Below, in pieces: positions 30,001 through 37,768 of a DNA stretch of 64,000 nt. Made by a program: the position numbers and the translations under genes. The DNA comes from JACRCT01 sp049841135 (lineage in GTDB: Bacteria; Myxococcota; Myxococcia; Myxococcales; UBA5297): the NCBI GenBank assembly GCA_049841135.1, contig JASGHK010000001.1, positions 558,001-622,000 on the forward strand. Direction: 5' to 3'. Position 1 is the stretch's first letter, and every line of letters starts with the position of its first letter. The notes beneath the pieces are model-generated. The model saw nothing but the letters and a program-made list of their open reading frames with translations, searched no databases and was not told where the DNA came from.

Positions 30001-33000
30001 GTGCCGGTGTCGTTCCAGTTGTACTGGGCGGTCATGGCGGAGAAGCCGTCCCAGGTGGTGAAGGACTGCACGAACTTGGTGCCCGCCACCATGGTGCCGG
30101 CGGTCGCCATCAGCCCCTCGAGCGTGGTGACCTGGGCGTTGGCGTCGGCGCCGGCGAGCCCCGGAGAGACCTTGAGGGCGAACCCCGCGACCTGCACGGT
30201 CGGGTCGAAGACCATCACGCCGCGGTCGATGCCGCCGACCCTGATGGTGGTGCTGGCGCCCACGGTCTCGATCGCCTTCGAGACGGCGAAGGTGAGGTCC
30301 TGCTCCTTGTTCGGCCCGTCGATGAGCAGGATGGGCTTGAGGTTCTGCGTCTTGCAGGCGTTCTGGTCGGCCGCGGTGGCATCCCCGTTGACGTTCGGGT
30401 TGAGCTCCTCGGTGGGCAAGGTGTCCACCTTGCCGTTCTGGTTGGCGTCCTCGGTGCCGTCGGCGAGGCCGTCCCCGTCGGAGTCCGCGTTGGTCGCGCT
30501 GGTCGTCGTCCCGCCGCAGTCGCGGTCGCCGACGAACGCGGAGCAGGCCGCGTTCACGTAGGGGGAAGTGCAGGTGCAGCCCGCGGCTGCGGTGCACACG
30601 CCCCGCTCGATGCCGTCGGAGAGGCCGTCGTTGTCGGTGTCCGGGTTGGTCGGGTTGGTCTCGCCGCTGTCCACCCTGCCGTTCTGGTTGGCGTCCTCGA
30701 CCCCGTCGAGGATGCCGTCGCAGTCGGTGTCCTTCTTGAGCGGGTTGGTGGTGGTGGTGCCGCAGTCCGCGTCGAACTTGGGCACGCTGGAGCCGGTGCA
30801 GCTGGCCGGGTCTGCGTTGGCGCAAACGCCGACTTCGAGGCCGTCGGGGAGGCCGTCAGCGTCGGTGTCGGCCAGGTTGGGGTTGGTGAGGAGCGTTGCT
30901 TCCATCCCGTCGGTGAGCCCGTCGCAGTCGGAGTCCATGTTGGTGCGGGCGGGGCCACAGTCGCTTGCCTTGAGGGGGTCGGTCTCGCCGGGGTCCAGGA
31001 CGTGGTTGTCGTTCTTGTCCTCGTCGCCGTCCTTGCACGAGTCACCGTCGCTGTCCGCGACCAGGGCGTTGGTCTCGGCCGCGTCGCGCTGGCCGTTCAG
31101 GTTCCAGTCCTCGACGCCGTCCTCGATGCCGTCGGCGTCGCTGTCGGCGATCAGCGGGTTGGTCCCGTAGGTCGCCTCCTTCTTGTCGTTGAGCTTGTCG
31201 CCGTCGCTGTCGGGGTTGGTGGGGCTGGTCTCGTTGGAGTCGACCTTGCCGTTGTGGTTCTTGTCCTCGTCGTAGTCGCTCAGACCGTCGTTGTCGGTGT
31301 CGGTCTTGCGCGGGTCGGTCTTGGTGGCGCCGCAGTCGGCGTCGGCCACGAACAGGGCGGCGCACTTGGCCGGGTCGAGGTTGGTGCAGATGCCCAGCTC
31401 CAGGCCGTCCTTGAGCCCGTCGGCGTCGGTGTCGGCCAGGAGCGGCCGGGTCCCGAGGCGGATCTCGTCGGCGTCGGAGAGGCCGTCGCAGTCGGTGTCC
31501 TTCATCGAGGGGTCGGTCTCGGTGGCGTCCACCCTGCCGTTCTTGTTGGCGTCCTCCGCCCCGTCGGCGATCCCATCCCCGTCGGTGTCGGCCTTGGTGC
31601 CGTCGGTCTTGGTGGCGCCGCAGTCGGCGTCGAAGGTCGGGGTCGCGCAGTTGAGCGTGTCGGCGTTGGCGCAGATGCCCGCCTCCTGGCCGTCGGGGAG
31701 CCCATCGCCGTCGCTGTCCTTGCGCAGCGGGTCGGTCTCGCCGGGGTCGAGCCTGCCGTTGTGGTTGAGGTCCTCCAGCCCGTCGAGGAGCCCGTCGCAG
31801 TCGGAGTCCTTGCGCAGCGGGTTGGTGCGCGACGCCGAGTCGGCATCGGCCAGGAACGAGAAGCAGTGGACGGCATCGGGGTTGGAGGTGATGCCCACCT
31901 CGAGCCCGTCGGGCAGCCCGTCCCCGTCGCTGTCCGCCGCCAGCGGGTCGGTCAGGTTGACGAAGAGCTCCTTCTGGTCGTCGAGCCCGTCGCAGTCGGT
32001 GTCGCGCGAGTTGGGGTCGGTCTCGTTCGCGTCCAGGATGCCGTTCTGGTTCTTGTCCTCGTCGCCGTCCAGCACGCCGTCGCCGTCGGTGTCGGCGTTG
32101 TGCGGGTCGGTGTGGGCGATGGTCTGCTCGACCAGGTCGGTGATGCCGTCGTGGTCGGCGTCGAGAGCCCCGCCCGAGCAGTCGCCAGGGTTGAGCGGGT
32201 CCTTCAGGTTGGCGACCTCGAAGCCGTCGGCGCAGGTGTCGCCGTCGGTGTCGGCCTTGAGCGGGTCGGTCTCGGTTGCGTCGACGATGCCGTTGTGGTT
32301 GCGGTCCTCGACGCCGTCGATGAGGCCGTCGCCGTCGGTGTCGCGCAGGATCGGGTCGGTCTCGCCCAGGTCCTTGGTGCCGCTGTGGTTGCGGTCCTCC
32401 AGCCCGTCGGACAGGCCGTCTCCGTCGGTGTCGGCCTTGTTGGGGTCGGACTCGGTGGGGTTGATTTGCCCGTCGTGGTTGCGGTCTTCGGTGCCGTCCG
32501 GCAGCCCGTCGCTGTCGGTGTCGGTGCGCAGCGGGTCGGTGCGGGTGGTCCCGCAGTCGCTGTCGGGGACGAACTTGCCCTGGCACTTGGCGGGCTCGAG
32601 GCTGGAGCAGACGCCGAGCTCGACGCCATCGGAGATGGAGTCGCCGTCGGTGTCGGCCTTGGTGGCGTTGGTCGCGCGCATCCGCTCTTCGGCGTCGCTG
32701 ACCCCGTCGCAGTCGGTGTCCTTGGAGTTGGGATCGGTCTCGACCGAGTCCGCCAGGCCGTTGTGGTTGGCGTCCTCTTGCCCGTCGAGCAGGCCGTCGC
32801 CGTCGGTGTCGGGCTTGCTGGGGTCGGTCTTGGTCGTGCCGCAGTCTGTGTCGACCTGGGGCGCCACGCAGTACACCGGGTCGGCGTTGGCGCAGACGCC
32901 ACGCTCGAGGCCGTCGGTCAGGCCGTCGCCGTCCGAATCGGGGCGCATCGGGTTCGCCTCGCCCGGGTCCACCTTGCCGTCGTGGTTGGCGTCCTCCTCG

Positions 33001-34268
33001 CCGTCGAGCAGCCCGTCGCAGTCGGAGTCCTTGCGCAGCGGGTTGGTGCGCGAGGCGGGGTCGGCGTCGGCCACGAAGCTCGGGCAGGCGATGGGCTCCG
33101 GGTTGTCGACGACCGCCACCTCCAGCCCATCCATCAGGCCGTCGCCGTCCGAGTCGGCGTTGCCGGGGTCGGTCTGGTAGGTGAACAGCTCCTGGTAGTC
33201 GCCCAGGCCGTCGCAGTCGGTGTCGCGCGAGAGCGGATTGGTCTCGCCCGGGTCCACCTTGCCGTTCTGGTTCTTGTCCTCCTCCCCGTCCTTGATCGCG
33301 TCGCCGTCGGTGTCGGGGTTGGTCGGGTCGGTATGGGCGATCCGCAGCTCGGCCTGGTCGTTGATCCCGTCGTGGTCGGTGTCGATGTTGGCGCCGTTGC
33401 AGTCGCCGCCGACCAGCGGGTTGCTGCCGTTCTTGACCTCCACGCCGTCCGCGCAGCCATCGCCGTCGGTGTCGGGGTTGAGCGGGTCGGTCTCGTTGGA
33501 GTCCTTCTTGCCATCGTGGTTCTTGTCCTCGCTGCCATCGGCCAGGCCGTCCCGGTCGCTGTCACCCGAGAGCGGGTTGGACTCGCCGGGGTCCACCTTG
33601 CCGTTGTGATCCCGGTCTTCGATGCCGTCGGTCAGCCCGTCGCCGTCGGTGTCGATGCGGGACGGGTCGGTCTCTCCGGAGTCCAGCTTGCCGTTGTGGT
33701 TCTTGTCTTCCACGCCGTCGGGGATGCCGTCCCCGTCGGTGTCGGCGGAGGTGGGGTTGGTGACCGTGCCGTTGGGCTCGGCGGGCCTGAAGAGCCTCCC
33801 GCATGTCGGGTCGGGCGTGGTCAGCCGGCCGGCCTCGACTCCGTCCGGGATGCCGTCGTGGTCGGTGTCGGGATCGTTCGGTTCGGTCTTGAGCTTGTCC
33901 TTGCCCCAGAAGTTGGCGAACTCCTCGGCGTCCGACAGGCCGTCGCAGTCGGTGTCGATGGTCGCGTTGTCCTTGTTTTCGATGTTGGCCGCATCGCGCG
34001 GCGCGTACCCGGCGTCCTCGCCGGCCGCGCCGCCGGCGTCCGCGTCGGAGCCGCCACCGGCATCGCCGGAGGCCACCTCGGCGTCCTTCGCCACCGGGGT
34101 GTCGGCGTCGGGGCGCGGGTCGGTGTCGAGGCGGCACACGCCCTCCACGCACTTCATCCCGGCTCCACAGCCTGGCTCGCACGTCGTGCTCGGCTCCGGG
34201 GTGCACTCGCAAGACGAGAGCACGCCCAGCCCGAGGGCGAGGGAGTAGACGAAGAGGTACCTGCGCAC
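26997..34268 (-). CDS. Giant surface lipoprotein: thrombospondin type 3 repeats, VWA domain, Cys-rich repeats
   Basis: 2,423 codons from the GTG at 34266-34268, chosen because GGAGG lies 6 nt upstream and the signal peptide starts there (RRYLFVYSLALGLGVLSSC, lipobox LSSC). An earlier GTG at 34304 is less likely. Residues ~100-1270 hold about 37 Ca2+-binding D-x-D-x-DG-x2-D motifs by my count, many followed by an EDxNxNGxxD unit (thrombospondin type 3). At ~1525 a VWA domain starts with FVWVVDNSGSM (MIDAS). From ~1890 to the end are repeats of about 45 residues with C-x-C, DCGGC and CTCVCD patterns. It is unbroken over 7.3 kb despite frame breaks elsewhere. Likely an outer-membrane-anchored, Ca2+-stiffened adhesin; function is inferred. 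Confidence 0.88.
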   Translation of the reverse strand: MRRYLFVYSLALGLGVLSSCECTPEPSTTCEPGCGAGMKCVEGVCRLDTDPRPDADTPVAKDAEVASGDAGGGSDADAGGAAGEDAGYAPRDAANIENKDNATIDTDCDGLSDAEEFANFWGKDKLKTEPNDPDTDHDGIPDGVEAGRLTTPDPTCGRLFRPAEPNGTVTNPTSADTDGDGIPDGVEDKNHNGKLDSGETDPSRIDTDGDGLTDGIEDRDHNGKVDPGESNPLSGDSDRDGLADGSEDKNHDGKKDSNETDPLNPDTDGDGCADGVEVKNGSNPLVGGDCNGANIDTDHDGINDQAELRIAHTDPTNPDTDGDAIKDGEEDKNQNGKVDPGETNPLSRDTDCDGLGDYQELFTYQTDPGNADSDGDGLMDGLEVAVVDNPEPIACPSFVADADPASRTNPLRKDSDCDGLLDGEEDANHDGKVDPGEANPMRPDSDGDGLTDGLERGVCANADPVYCVAPQVDTDCGTTKTDPSKPDTDGDGLLDGQEDANHNGLADSVETDPNSKDTDCDGVSDAEERMRATNATKADTDGDSISDGVELGVCSSLEPAKCQGKFVPDSDCGTTRTDPLRTDTDSDGLPDGTEDRNHDGQINPTESDPNKADTDGDGLSDGLEDRNHSGTKDLGETDPILRDTDGDGLIDGVEDRNHNGIVDATETDPLKADTDGDTCADGFEVANLKDPLNPGDCSGGALDADHDGITDLVEQTIAHTDPHNADTDGDGVLDGDEDKNQNGILDANETDPNSRDTDCDGLDDQKELFVNLTDPLAADSDGDGLPDGLEVGITSNPDAVHCFSFLADADSASRTNPLRKDSDCDGLLDGLEDLNHNGRLDPGETDPLRKDSDGDGLPDGQEAGICANADTLNCATPTFDADCGATKTDGTKADTDGDGIADGAEDANKNGRVDATETDPSMKDTDCDGLSDADEIRLGTRPLLADTDADGLKDGLELGICTNLDPAKCAALFVADADCGATKTDPRKTDTDNDGLSDYDEDKNHNGKVDSNETSPTNPDSDGDKLNDKKEATYGTNPLIADSDADGIEDGVEDWNLNGQRDAAETNALVADSDGDSCKDGDEDKNDNHVLDPGETDPLKASDCGPARTNMDSDCDGLTDGMEATLLTNPNLADTDADGLPDGLEVGVCANADPASCTGSSVPKFDADCGTTTTNPLKKDTDCDGILDGVEDANQNGRVDSGETNPTNPDTDNDGLSDGIERGVCTAAAGCTCTSPYVNAACSAFVGDRDCGGTTTSATNADSDGDGLADGTEDANQNGKVDTLPTEELNPNVNGDATAADQNACKTQNLKPILLIDGPNKEQDLTFAVSKAIETVGASTTIRVGGIDRGVMVFDPTVQVAGFALKVSPGLAGADANAQVTTLEGLMATAGTMVAGTKFVQSFTTWDGFSAMTAQYNWNDTGTDTVGKAANDLVTAILPSATNLLSGSALGQASETGTFKLKLEVIRRSANTSIVVGSLTKNSSPLPDARLFSLDDITNGSAIAQYGDTTAVQCDRMLSKPTQPIDFVWVVDNSGSMSNKQGAVSAAASAMAAQLGNSTIDWRLMVITSNLDTVSYSSNATTFLNNWNNVAFNYSSPTTGKRYCAFTRSSTEFQSCMTNLGTSGSGNEFFFRPAGCLMGLGNPPLGYTNNCGGTGETRYSAGTYQTPPGNYRVLARLAPENVNKFRTDAMVSFIFLSDTNEQSDGIAGPLTNMDKWVSAFSNFDGAGTSLSKAFVGGIVCHEGTDCGDGDVVSNRWPTFFTRMGGVYGDIAVDGDVTCPAPDNVAPTCQQKKIQAVVALIMDAAIGQASPYKLTKPPISASIKVATESTTVGSCTTSDIPRSRTNGWDYDGANRALKFYGNCRPNQDGKRVSISYQYWSDRTPDPDGGSVPCGGPCPAPQYCDTTTNKCVCPINCDGSCGGKTRCNNDLSVCACQCRPDCGGCPAGTNTCNTTTCSCSCVQNQTCGAGFVWDNTLCACRCDAGALGCAAPYQADLSSCTCKCPSGCGGCASPKVCDSLFCSCGCDPSLTCPTGKKVDPTTCSCVCDTEVLFCAANQQPNASTCTCDCKSDCGGCLAGYKCDTSACACKCDPAQTCPPGKKLDLASCTCVCDTASLNCQAPLAPNPFTCSCACPSDCGGCGPGLVCNTGTCACECPITATCALGFKLDPATCACTCDAAALSCPAGFEPDLASCSCKCSDCGGCASPKVCDKYSCSCGCDLTTQCGPGKKLDLATCTCVCDPAAIFCGSNEQPNVAACGCECKSDCGGCLSGFKCDQGSCSCKCDTSKNCGPQHKVDPASCSCVCDAAALGCQAPMVADPVGCGCVCAPDCGGCGPGLACNPGTCTCECPQTTSCAPGYKLDPATCGCVCDTAALGCDALGPTYEADPATCGCVCKPNCGGCTGGGELGGNCDISRCKCTGGPT

Positions 34269-34397
34269 GAGAGACCTCCAAAGACGGCCGGCAGAGAGAG
34301 CCACATTCTGCCATAGAAGCCGCGTAGGACCACGGGGTTCCTACGGGGTTCCTGCACCCCTGCCCCGCGAATCACGCTTTGAAAAGAAGCTTGTGTT

Positions 34398-34787
34398 TCA
34401 GCCTGCAGCGACGGCGTCGATCTCGACCTTCGCCCCACGTGGCAGCGCGGCGACCTGCACCGTGGCGCGCGCCGGCGGATTGGCCTTGAAGGAGCGCGCG
34501 TACGTCTCGTTGACCTTGGTGAAGTCCGCGAGGTCGGTCAGGAAGATGGTCGTTCGCACCACGTTGGCGAAGCCCAGTCCCGCGGCCGCGAGGACGGCCT
34601 CGAGGTTCTTCATCACGCGCTCGGTCTGGGCCACGACGTCGCCCTGGACCATCTCGCCGGTAGCCGGGTCGAGCGGAATCTGCCCGGAGCAGAAGACCAG
34701 CTTGCTGCCGGCGGGGACCGCGATGGCCTGGGAGTACGGGCCGATCGCCTTGGGGGCATGGGGGGAGGTGACGACCTGATGCGACAT
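34398..34787 (-). CDS. ridA: RidA-family reactive imine/enamine deaminase
   Basis: 129 codons, the standard length, with AGGAGA before the ATG. Family motifs are present: SPHAPKAIGPYSQAI, VFCSGQIPLDPATGEMV, RTTIFLTDLADFTKVN and the active-site Arg region PPARATVQVAALPRGAKVEIDAVA. RidA trimers hydrolyse 2-aminoacrylate and other reactive imines made by PLP enzymes, in the cytoplasm. It is divergent from the RiPP-like locus and probably not part of it. Confidence 0.93.
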   Translation of the reverse strand: MSHQVVTSPHAPKAIGPYSQAIAVPAGSKLVFCSGQIPLDPATGEMVQGDVVAQTERVMKNLEAVLAAAGLGFANVVRTTIFLTDLADFTKVNETYARSFKANPPARATVQVAALPRGAKVEIDAVAAG

Positions 34788-34937
34788 GGAGGCTCTCCTG
34801 AAGGGACCACTTGGGACCGCGCGCCCGCCTTCTTAGCGCGCGCTGGCCCCCAAGGCGAGCGGTCACTGGGCAGCCTTCATCGTCGGACCTCGTCGGACCG
34901 CGGACGCCCAGCGTTTGGGTGCTATCATGGGCGCCCT

Positions 34938-35213
34938 ATGCGGCTCCGGCGCAGCAGCCAGGTCGTCTTCCGACAGGTGGGAGAGGAGTGCCTGCTGGTG
35001 CCCATCCGGACCGACCCGCACCAGGAGATGGCGGTCTTTCGCCTCAACGAGGTCGGGGCCTTCTTGTGGCAGGCGCTCTCCAGGCCGGTCTCGGAGCGCA
35101 CCCTGTGCCGGATGCTGGCCGGGGAGTTCGAGGTCTCCGCAGACCAGGCCCGGCGGGACCTGACTCGATTCCTCGACATCCTCAAGAGCAAGCAGTTGAT
35201 CGAGCAGCGCTGA
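34938..35213 (+). CDS. PqqD-like peptide-binding protein (RiPP recognition element)
   Basis: 91 codons from the ATG at 34938; the open frame extends upstream but lacks a sensible N-terminus. The sequence follows the PqqD pattern: a beta part ending in a QEMAVFRLNEVGAFLWQAL segment, then helices with a TLCRMLAGEFEVSADQARRDL segment and a final FLDILKSKQLIE. PqqD-fold proteins bind leader peptides and present them to a radical SAM enzyme. The next gene, 9 nt downstream, is such an enzyme. First gene of the plus-strand locus. Confidence 0.8.
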   Translation: MRLRRSSQVVFRQVGEECLLVPIRTDPHQEMAVFRLNEVGAFLWQALSRPVSERTLCRMLAGEFEVSADQARRDLTRFLDILKSKQLIEQR

Positions 35214-35222
35214 GGTCGCCGG

Positions 35223-36279
35223 ATGAACGAGTCGATTACAAGGCTCGGGTGGTCGGAATTCCAGCGGCAGGTGTTCGCTGCTGCGCGCAAGGGTCATGTC
35301 CCACTCGCCGGCGCGTTCGAGCTCACCTACCGCTGCAACTTCGACTGCATCCACTGCTACCTGCAGGATTGCCGTACTCAGCCCGAGCTTCTCAACGAGG
35401 CGCTGGTGCGAGTTGGTCGACGAGACGGCTCGCGCCGGGACCTTCTGGCTGACCCTGACCGGTGGCGAGCCGTTCCTCCACCCCGGCTTCGACCTGATCT
35501 ACGAACGCGCCATCCGCGCCGGGATGCTGGTGACCCTCTTCACCAACGGCACCAGCCTCACCCGCGAGCGCGTCACATGGCTCTCGCGCCGGCCGCCTCG
35601 AAACATGGAGGCCACCCTCTACGGCTTCTCGCGGCGCAGCTACGCCCGCGTCACCGGTAGAGCCCAGAACTTCGACCGGGCGCGCGACGGCATCCGCCGG
35701 GCCGTCGCCGCGGGGTTGAGCGTCCAAGTCAAGTGCATGGTCTTCGACGAGACCATCGAAGACCTCGAGGCGATCAGAGACTTCGCCGCAGCGCTGGGCC
35801 AGAGCTTCCGGTTCGACACCCTGCTCCATTCGACTCTCGGCGGCTCGGCCGAGCCCGGCCGCCATCGGCTTGGCGTGGAGCGCGCCCTCGCCCTCGAGAC
35901 GACCCTTCCCGCCGCCAGCGGGCGCGTCGAGTGCGAAGGCGCCCCCTCGCGCCAGCTCTTCCGGTGCGGCGCCGGGAGGTATGCCTATTTGGTCGCCCCA
36001 GACGGCGCCCTGCAGCTGTGTACCCTCCTGCGCAAGACGCGGGTGGACCTCGCGCGCACGTCGTTCCTCGATGCCTGGCGACGCCTGCAGCGTCAAACCC
36101 GACGCAAGTACCCCGCCCGAGCAAAGTGCGGCCGTTGCGAGGTCCGCACCGAATGTGCCATTTGCCCGGGTCTCGCCGAGGTGGAGAGCGGCCACGACAC
36201 CGCGGCCCCCCAACATCTCTGTGCCGCCGCGAGGCATAAGGCTATGATGCGGGCCCCACGGGCCTTGGTCGGAGATTGA
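35223..36279 (+). CDS. Radical SAM/SPASM-type peptide maturase, one frameshift
   Basis: About 352 codons when joined. The first frame contains the radical SAM cluster FELTYRCNFDCIHCYLQDC (C-x3-C-x2-C). After about 35410 the neighbouring frame continues ELVDETARAGTFWLTLTGGEPFLHPGF (GGE motif), then VKCMVFDETIEDLEAIRDFA. The C-terminal Cys-rich part includes FRCGAGRYAYLVAPDG, LCTLL and KCGRCEVRTECAICPGLAE, typical of a SPASM/twitch auxiliary Fe-S domain. One extra base (or two missing) near 35405-35412 accounts for the break. SPASM enzymes next to PqqD proteins install thioether or C-C links in peptides. Its TGA abuts the TTG start of the candidate precursor. Confidence 0.8.
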
Positions 36280-36474
36280 TTGGCTGACAAGAAAAAGAAT
36301 CCACACCAGCCCGCGAGCCCTTCGCGCAAGCGACGCGCGTACCATGCTCCGAGGGTCGAGCAGATTGACGTCAGCTCCCAAGAGGCGATGTTGGGCTTCT
36401 GCAAGGCCACTGTCGGGGGAACGGGGGCGGGTCCCGCTATTTGCCTCGTGTCCTGCCCCTCGCTAGGTAGCTGA
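36280..36474 (+). CDS. Candidate RiPP precursor peptide (64 residues, three cysteines)
   Basis: TTG start directly after the maturase stop, with GGAG at a 5-nt spacing. Residues 1-20 are Lys/Arg/Pro-rich. Residues 21-40 carry a YHAPRVEQIDVSSQEAMLGF segment with a Y-x2-P pattern and amphipathic helix, like leader regions recognised by PqqD proteins. The C-terminal part from Cys41 is a small Gly/Thr/Ala/Ser-rich segment with Cys41, Cys55 and Cys59 (C-x13-C-x3-C), ending SLGS. No enzyme fold is possible at this size. Position between a SPASM maturase and HprK-like and peptidase genes makes a modified-peptide substrate the best explanation. I cannot name a known precursor family. Confidence 0.7.
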   Translation: MADKKKNPHQPASPSRKRRAYHAPRVEQIDVSSQEAMLGFCKATVGGTGAGPAICLVSCPSLGS

Positions 36475-36476
36475 GC

Positions 36477-37411
36477 TTGCGACGAGGTCCAGCCAGATTG
36501 GCTCCCCGCTCGTCCCAGGCGGTCAGAATCGGGGACGTGGGGATGCGGTTCGTCGGGCGCCACCCTGGCGACCTCCCTGCTCCGTTCGCGGACTTCGCCG
36601 CCCATGGACGCTGCGACACCCGCCTGGAAGTACGCGACGAGCCCTGCCGTCCGGGGCCGTGGGGAACGCGGCTGTGCCAGACCGACGTCTGGAGGCTGTC
36701 GTCGCGAGGCAGGAGGCTGCGCCTCGAGTGCAGCGTCCGCACCCTCGACACGGGCCGCCCCTTCCTCCAGGCCGACTTGGATTCGGACTGGAGCGCCGGC
36801 GTGCTTCGCCTGGATCCCGCGACCTGCCCGGACGGCATCCGCGCCGCCCCCGTGACCAGCACCTTGGGCGAGCGCGACCGATTGCCCAGCTGAATCGGCG
36901 CCAGGGGCTCTATGTCCATGCGGCCAGCGTCCTGATGAAGGGTGGGGTGAACGTGTTCCTGGGCAAGAGCGGTGCAGGAAAGACGACCCTCGCCCGCCTA
37001 GCATGCTCGCAAGGCGCCCAGGTCCTCTCCGACGATCGCACCGTGCTGCGCTTCGAGCGCGGCCAGCTCGTGGCCTACGGAACCCCGTTTCACGGCAAGG
37101 GAAGGCACTGGTCCACGCAATCGGCCCCGGTGAGAGGCCTGTTCTTCCTGGAGCACGCCGTGGCCTGCACCACCTCGCCGCTGCAAGTCGCGGAGGCGAC
37201 GGCGAAGCTGGCGGCGGTCTCCTTCATGCCGTTCTGGAGCGCCCCCGCGGTCGCCGAAACCCTGCGGCTCTGTGAGCGGGCGGCGGCGCATCGCTGCGCC
37301 CATCAGCTTCGCTTCCTGCCCGACACGACCGCACTGGAGGCCATCGATGTGGCGACCACGACGTTCTGCCCACCTCGCGCTCGAGGCGCACCTCGTCCCC
37401 ATCCTGCGTGA
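36477..37411 (+). CDS. HprK-like P-loop kinase of RiPP-type loci, one frameshift
   Basis: From a TTG 2 nt after the precursor stop, giving VRIGDVGMRFVGRHPGD and a beta-rich N-terminal region. After a break between 36830 and 36885 the reading continues as PIAQLNRRQGLYVHAASVLM, then Walker A VFLGKSGAGKTTLARLAC and QVLSDDRTVLRFERG with Asp pair, the HPr kinase/PEP-carboxykinase-like core. Such truncated HprK homologs accompany PqqD and radical SAM or lasso genes; their role there is poorly known (possibly precursor phosphorylation). The last ~20 residues overlap the start of the S26-type gene in another frame. Confidence 0.65.
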
Positions 37412-37768
37412 CGTGGTGGGGAGGGGGGGGCCACCTGCCCCTCATCGTCCGCGGCCGCTCCATGCTCCCGACGCTCCGCGACGGGGACAAGGTGGTGCTC
37501 GGCCCGCTCGCGCAGGGAGGAGCCCAGGTCGGCGATTTGGTAGCATGGAGCCACTTCGGGCAGACGGTCCTCCATCGCGTCGTCAGTATCCGGGAAGACG
37601 GCGTCGAGACGCGTGGAGACGGTCGGTCGGAGACGGATGGCGTGGGTCCCGCGGTGCGCCGTCATCGCGAGAGTGGTGTCGGTGGAGAGAGGCTCCGTAG
37701 TCAGTGCGTTCGTTCGGCGGGGCTGGTCCCAGGTCGTGCGTGCCGCGAGTGGAGGAGAATCGCCATGA
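37347..37768 (+). CDS. S26-type signal peptidase-like protein, two frameshifts
   Basis: About 140 codons assembled from three frames. Frame one (ATG 37347) reads SAHLALEAHLVPILRDVV. Frame two, entered in the eight-G run at 37423-37430, reads LIVRGRSMLPTLRDGDKVVL with the catalytic Ser, then VGDLVAWSHFGQTVLHRVVS with the His of Ser-His (S26B-type) peptidases and a later GDG turn. Frame three, entered near 37644, reads CAVIARVVSVERGS and ends at TGA 37766-37768, which overlaps the next ATG as ATGA. There is no obvious N-terminal membrane helix, unlike true signal peptidases. It could trim the leader peptide of the neighbouring precursor. Confidence 0.6.

Noticed and set aside
30400..33900. Regularly spaced similar DNA repeats resembling a CRISPR array
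   Set aside because: They encode the thrombospondin type 3 motifs in one long reading frame; spacing and sequence vary at the codon level and there are no identical direct repeats with unique spacers.
29046..34316. A 1,756-codon open frame on the plus strand
   Set aside because: It is the exact antisense of the TSP3-repeat gene. Repeated GAC/GTC codons in high GC leave the opposite strand free of stops; its translation is V/G-rich and repeats with the same period as the sense gene.
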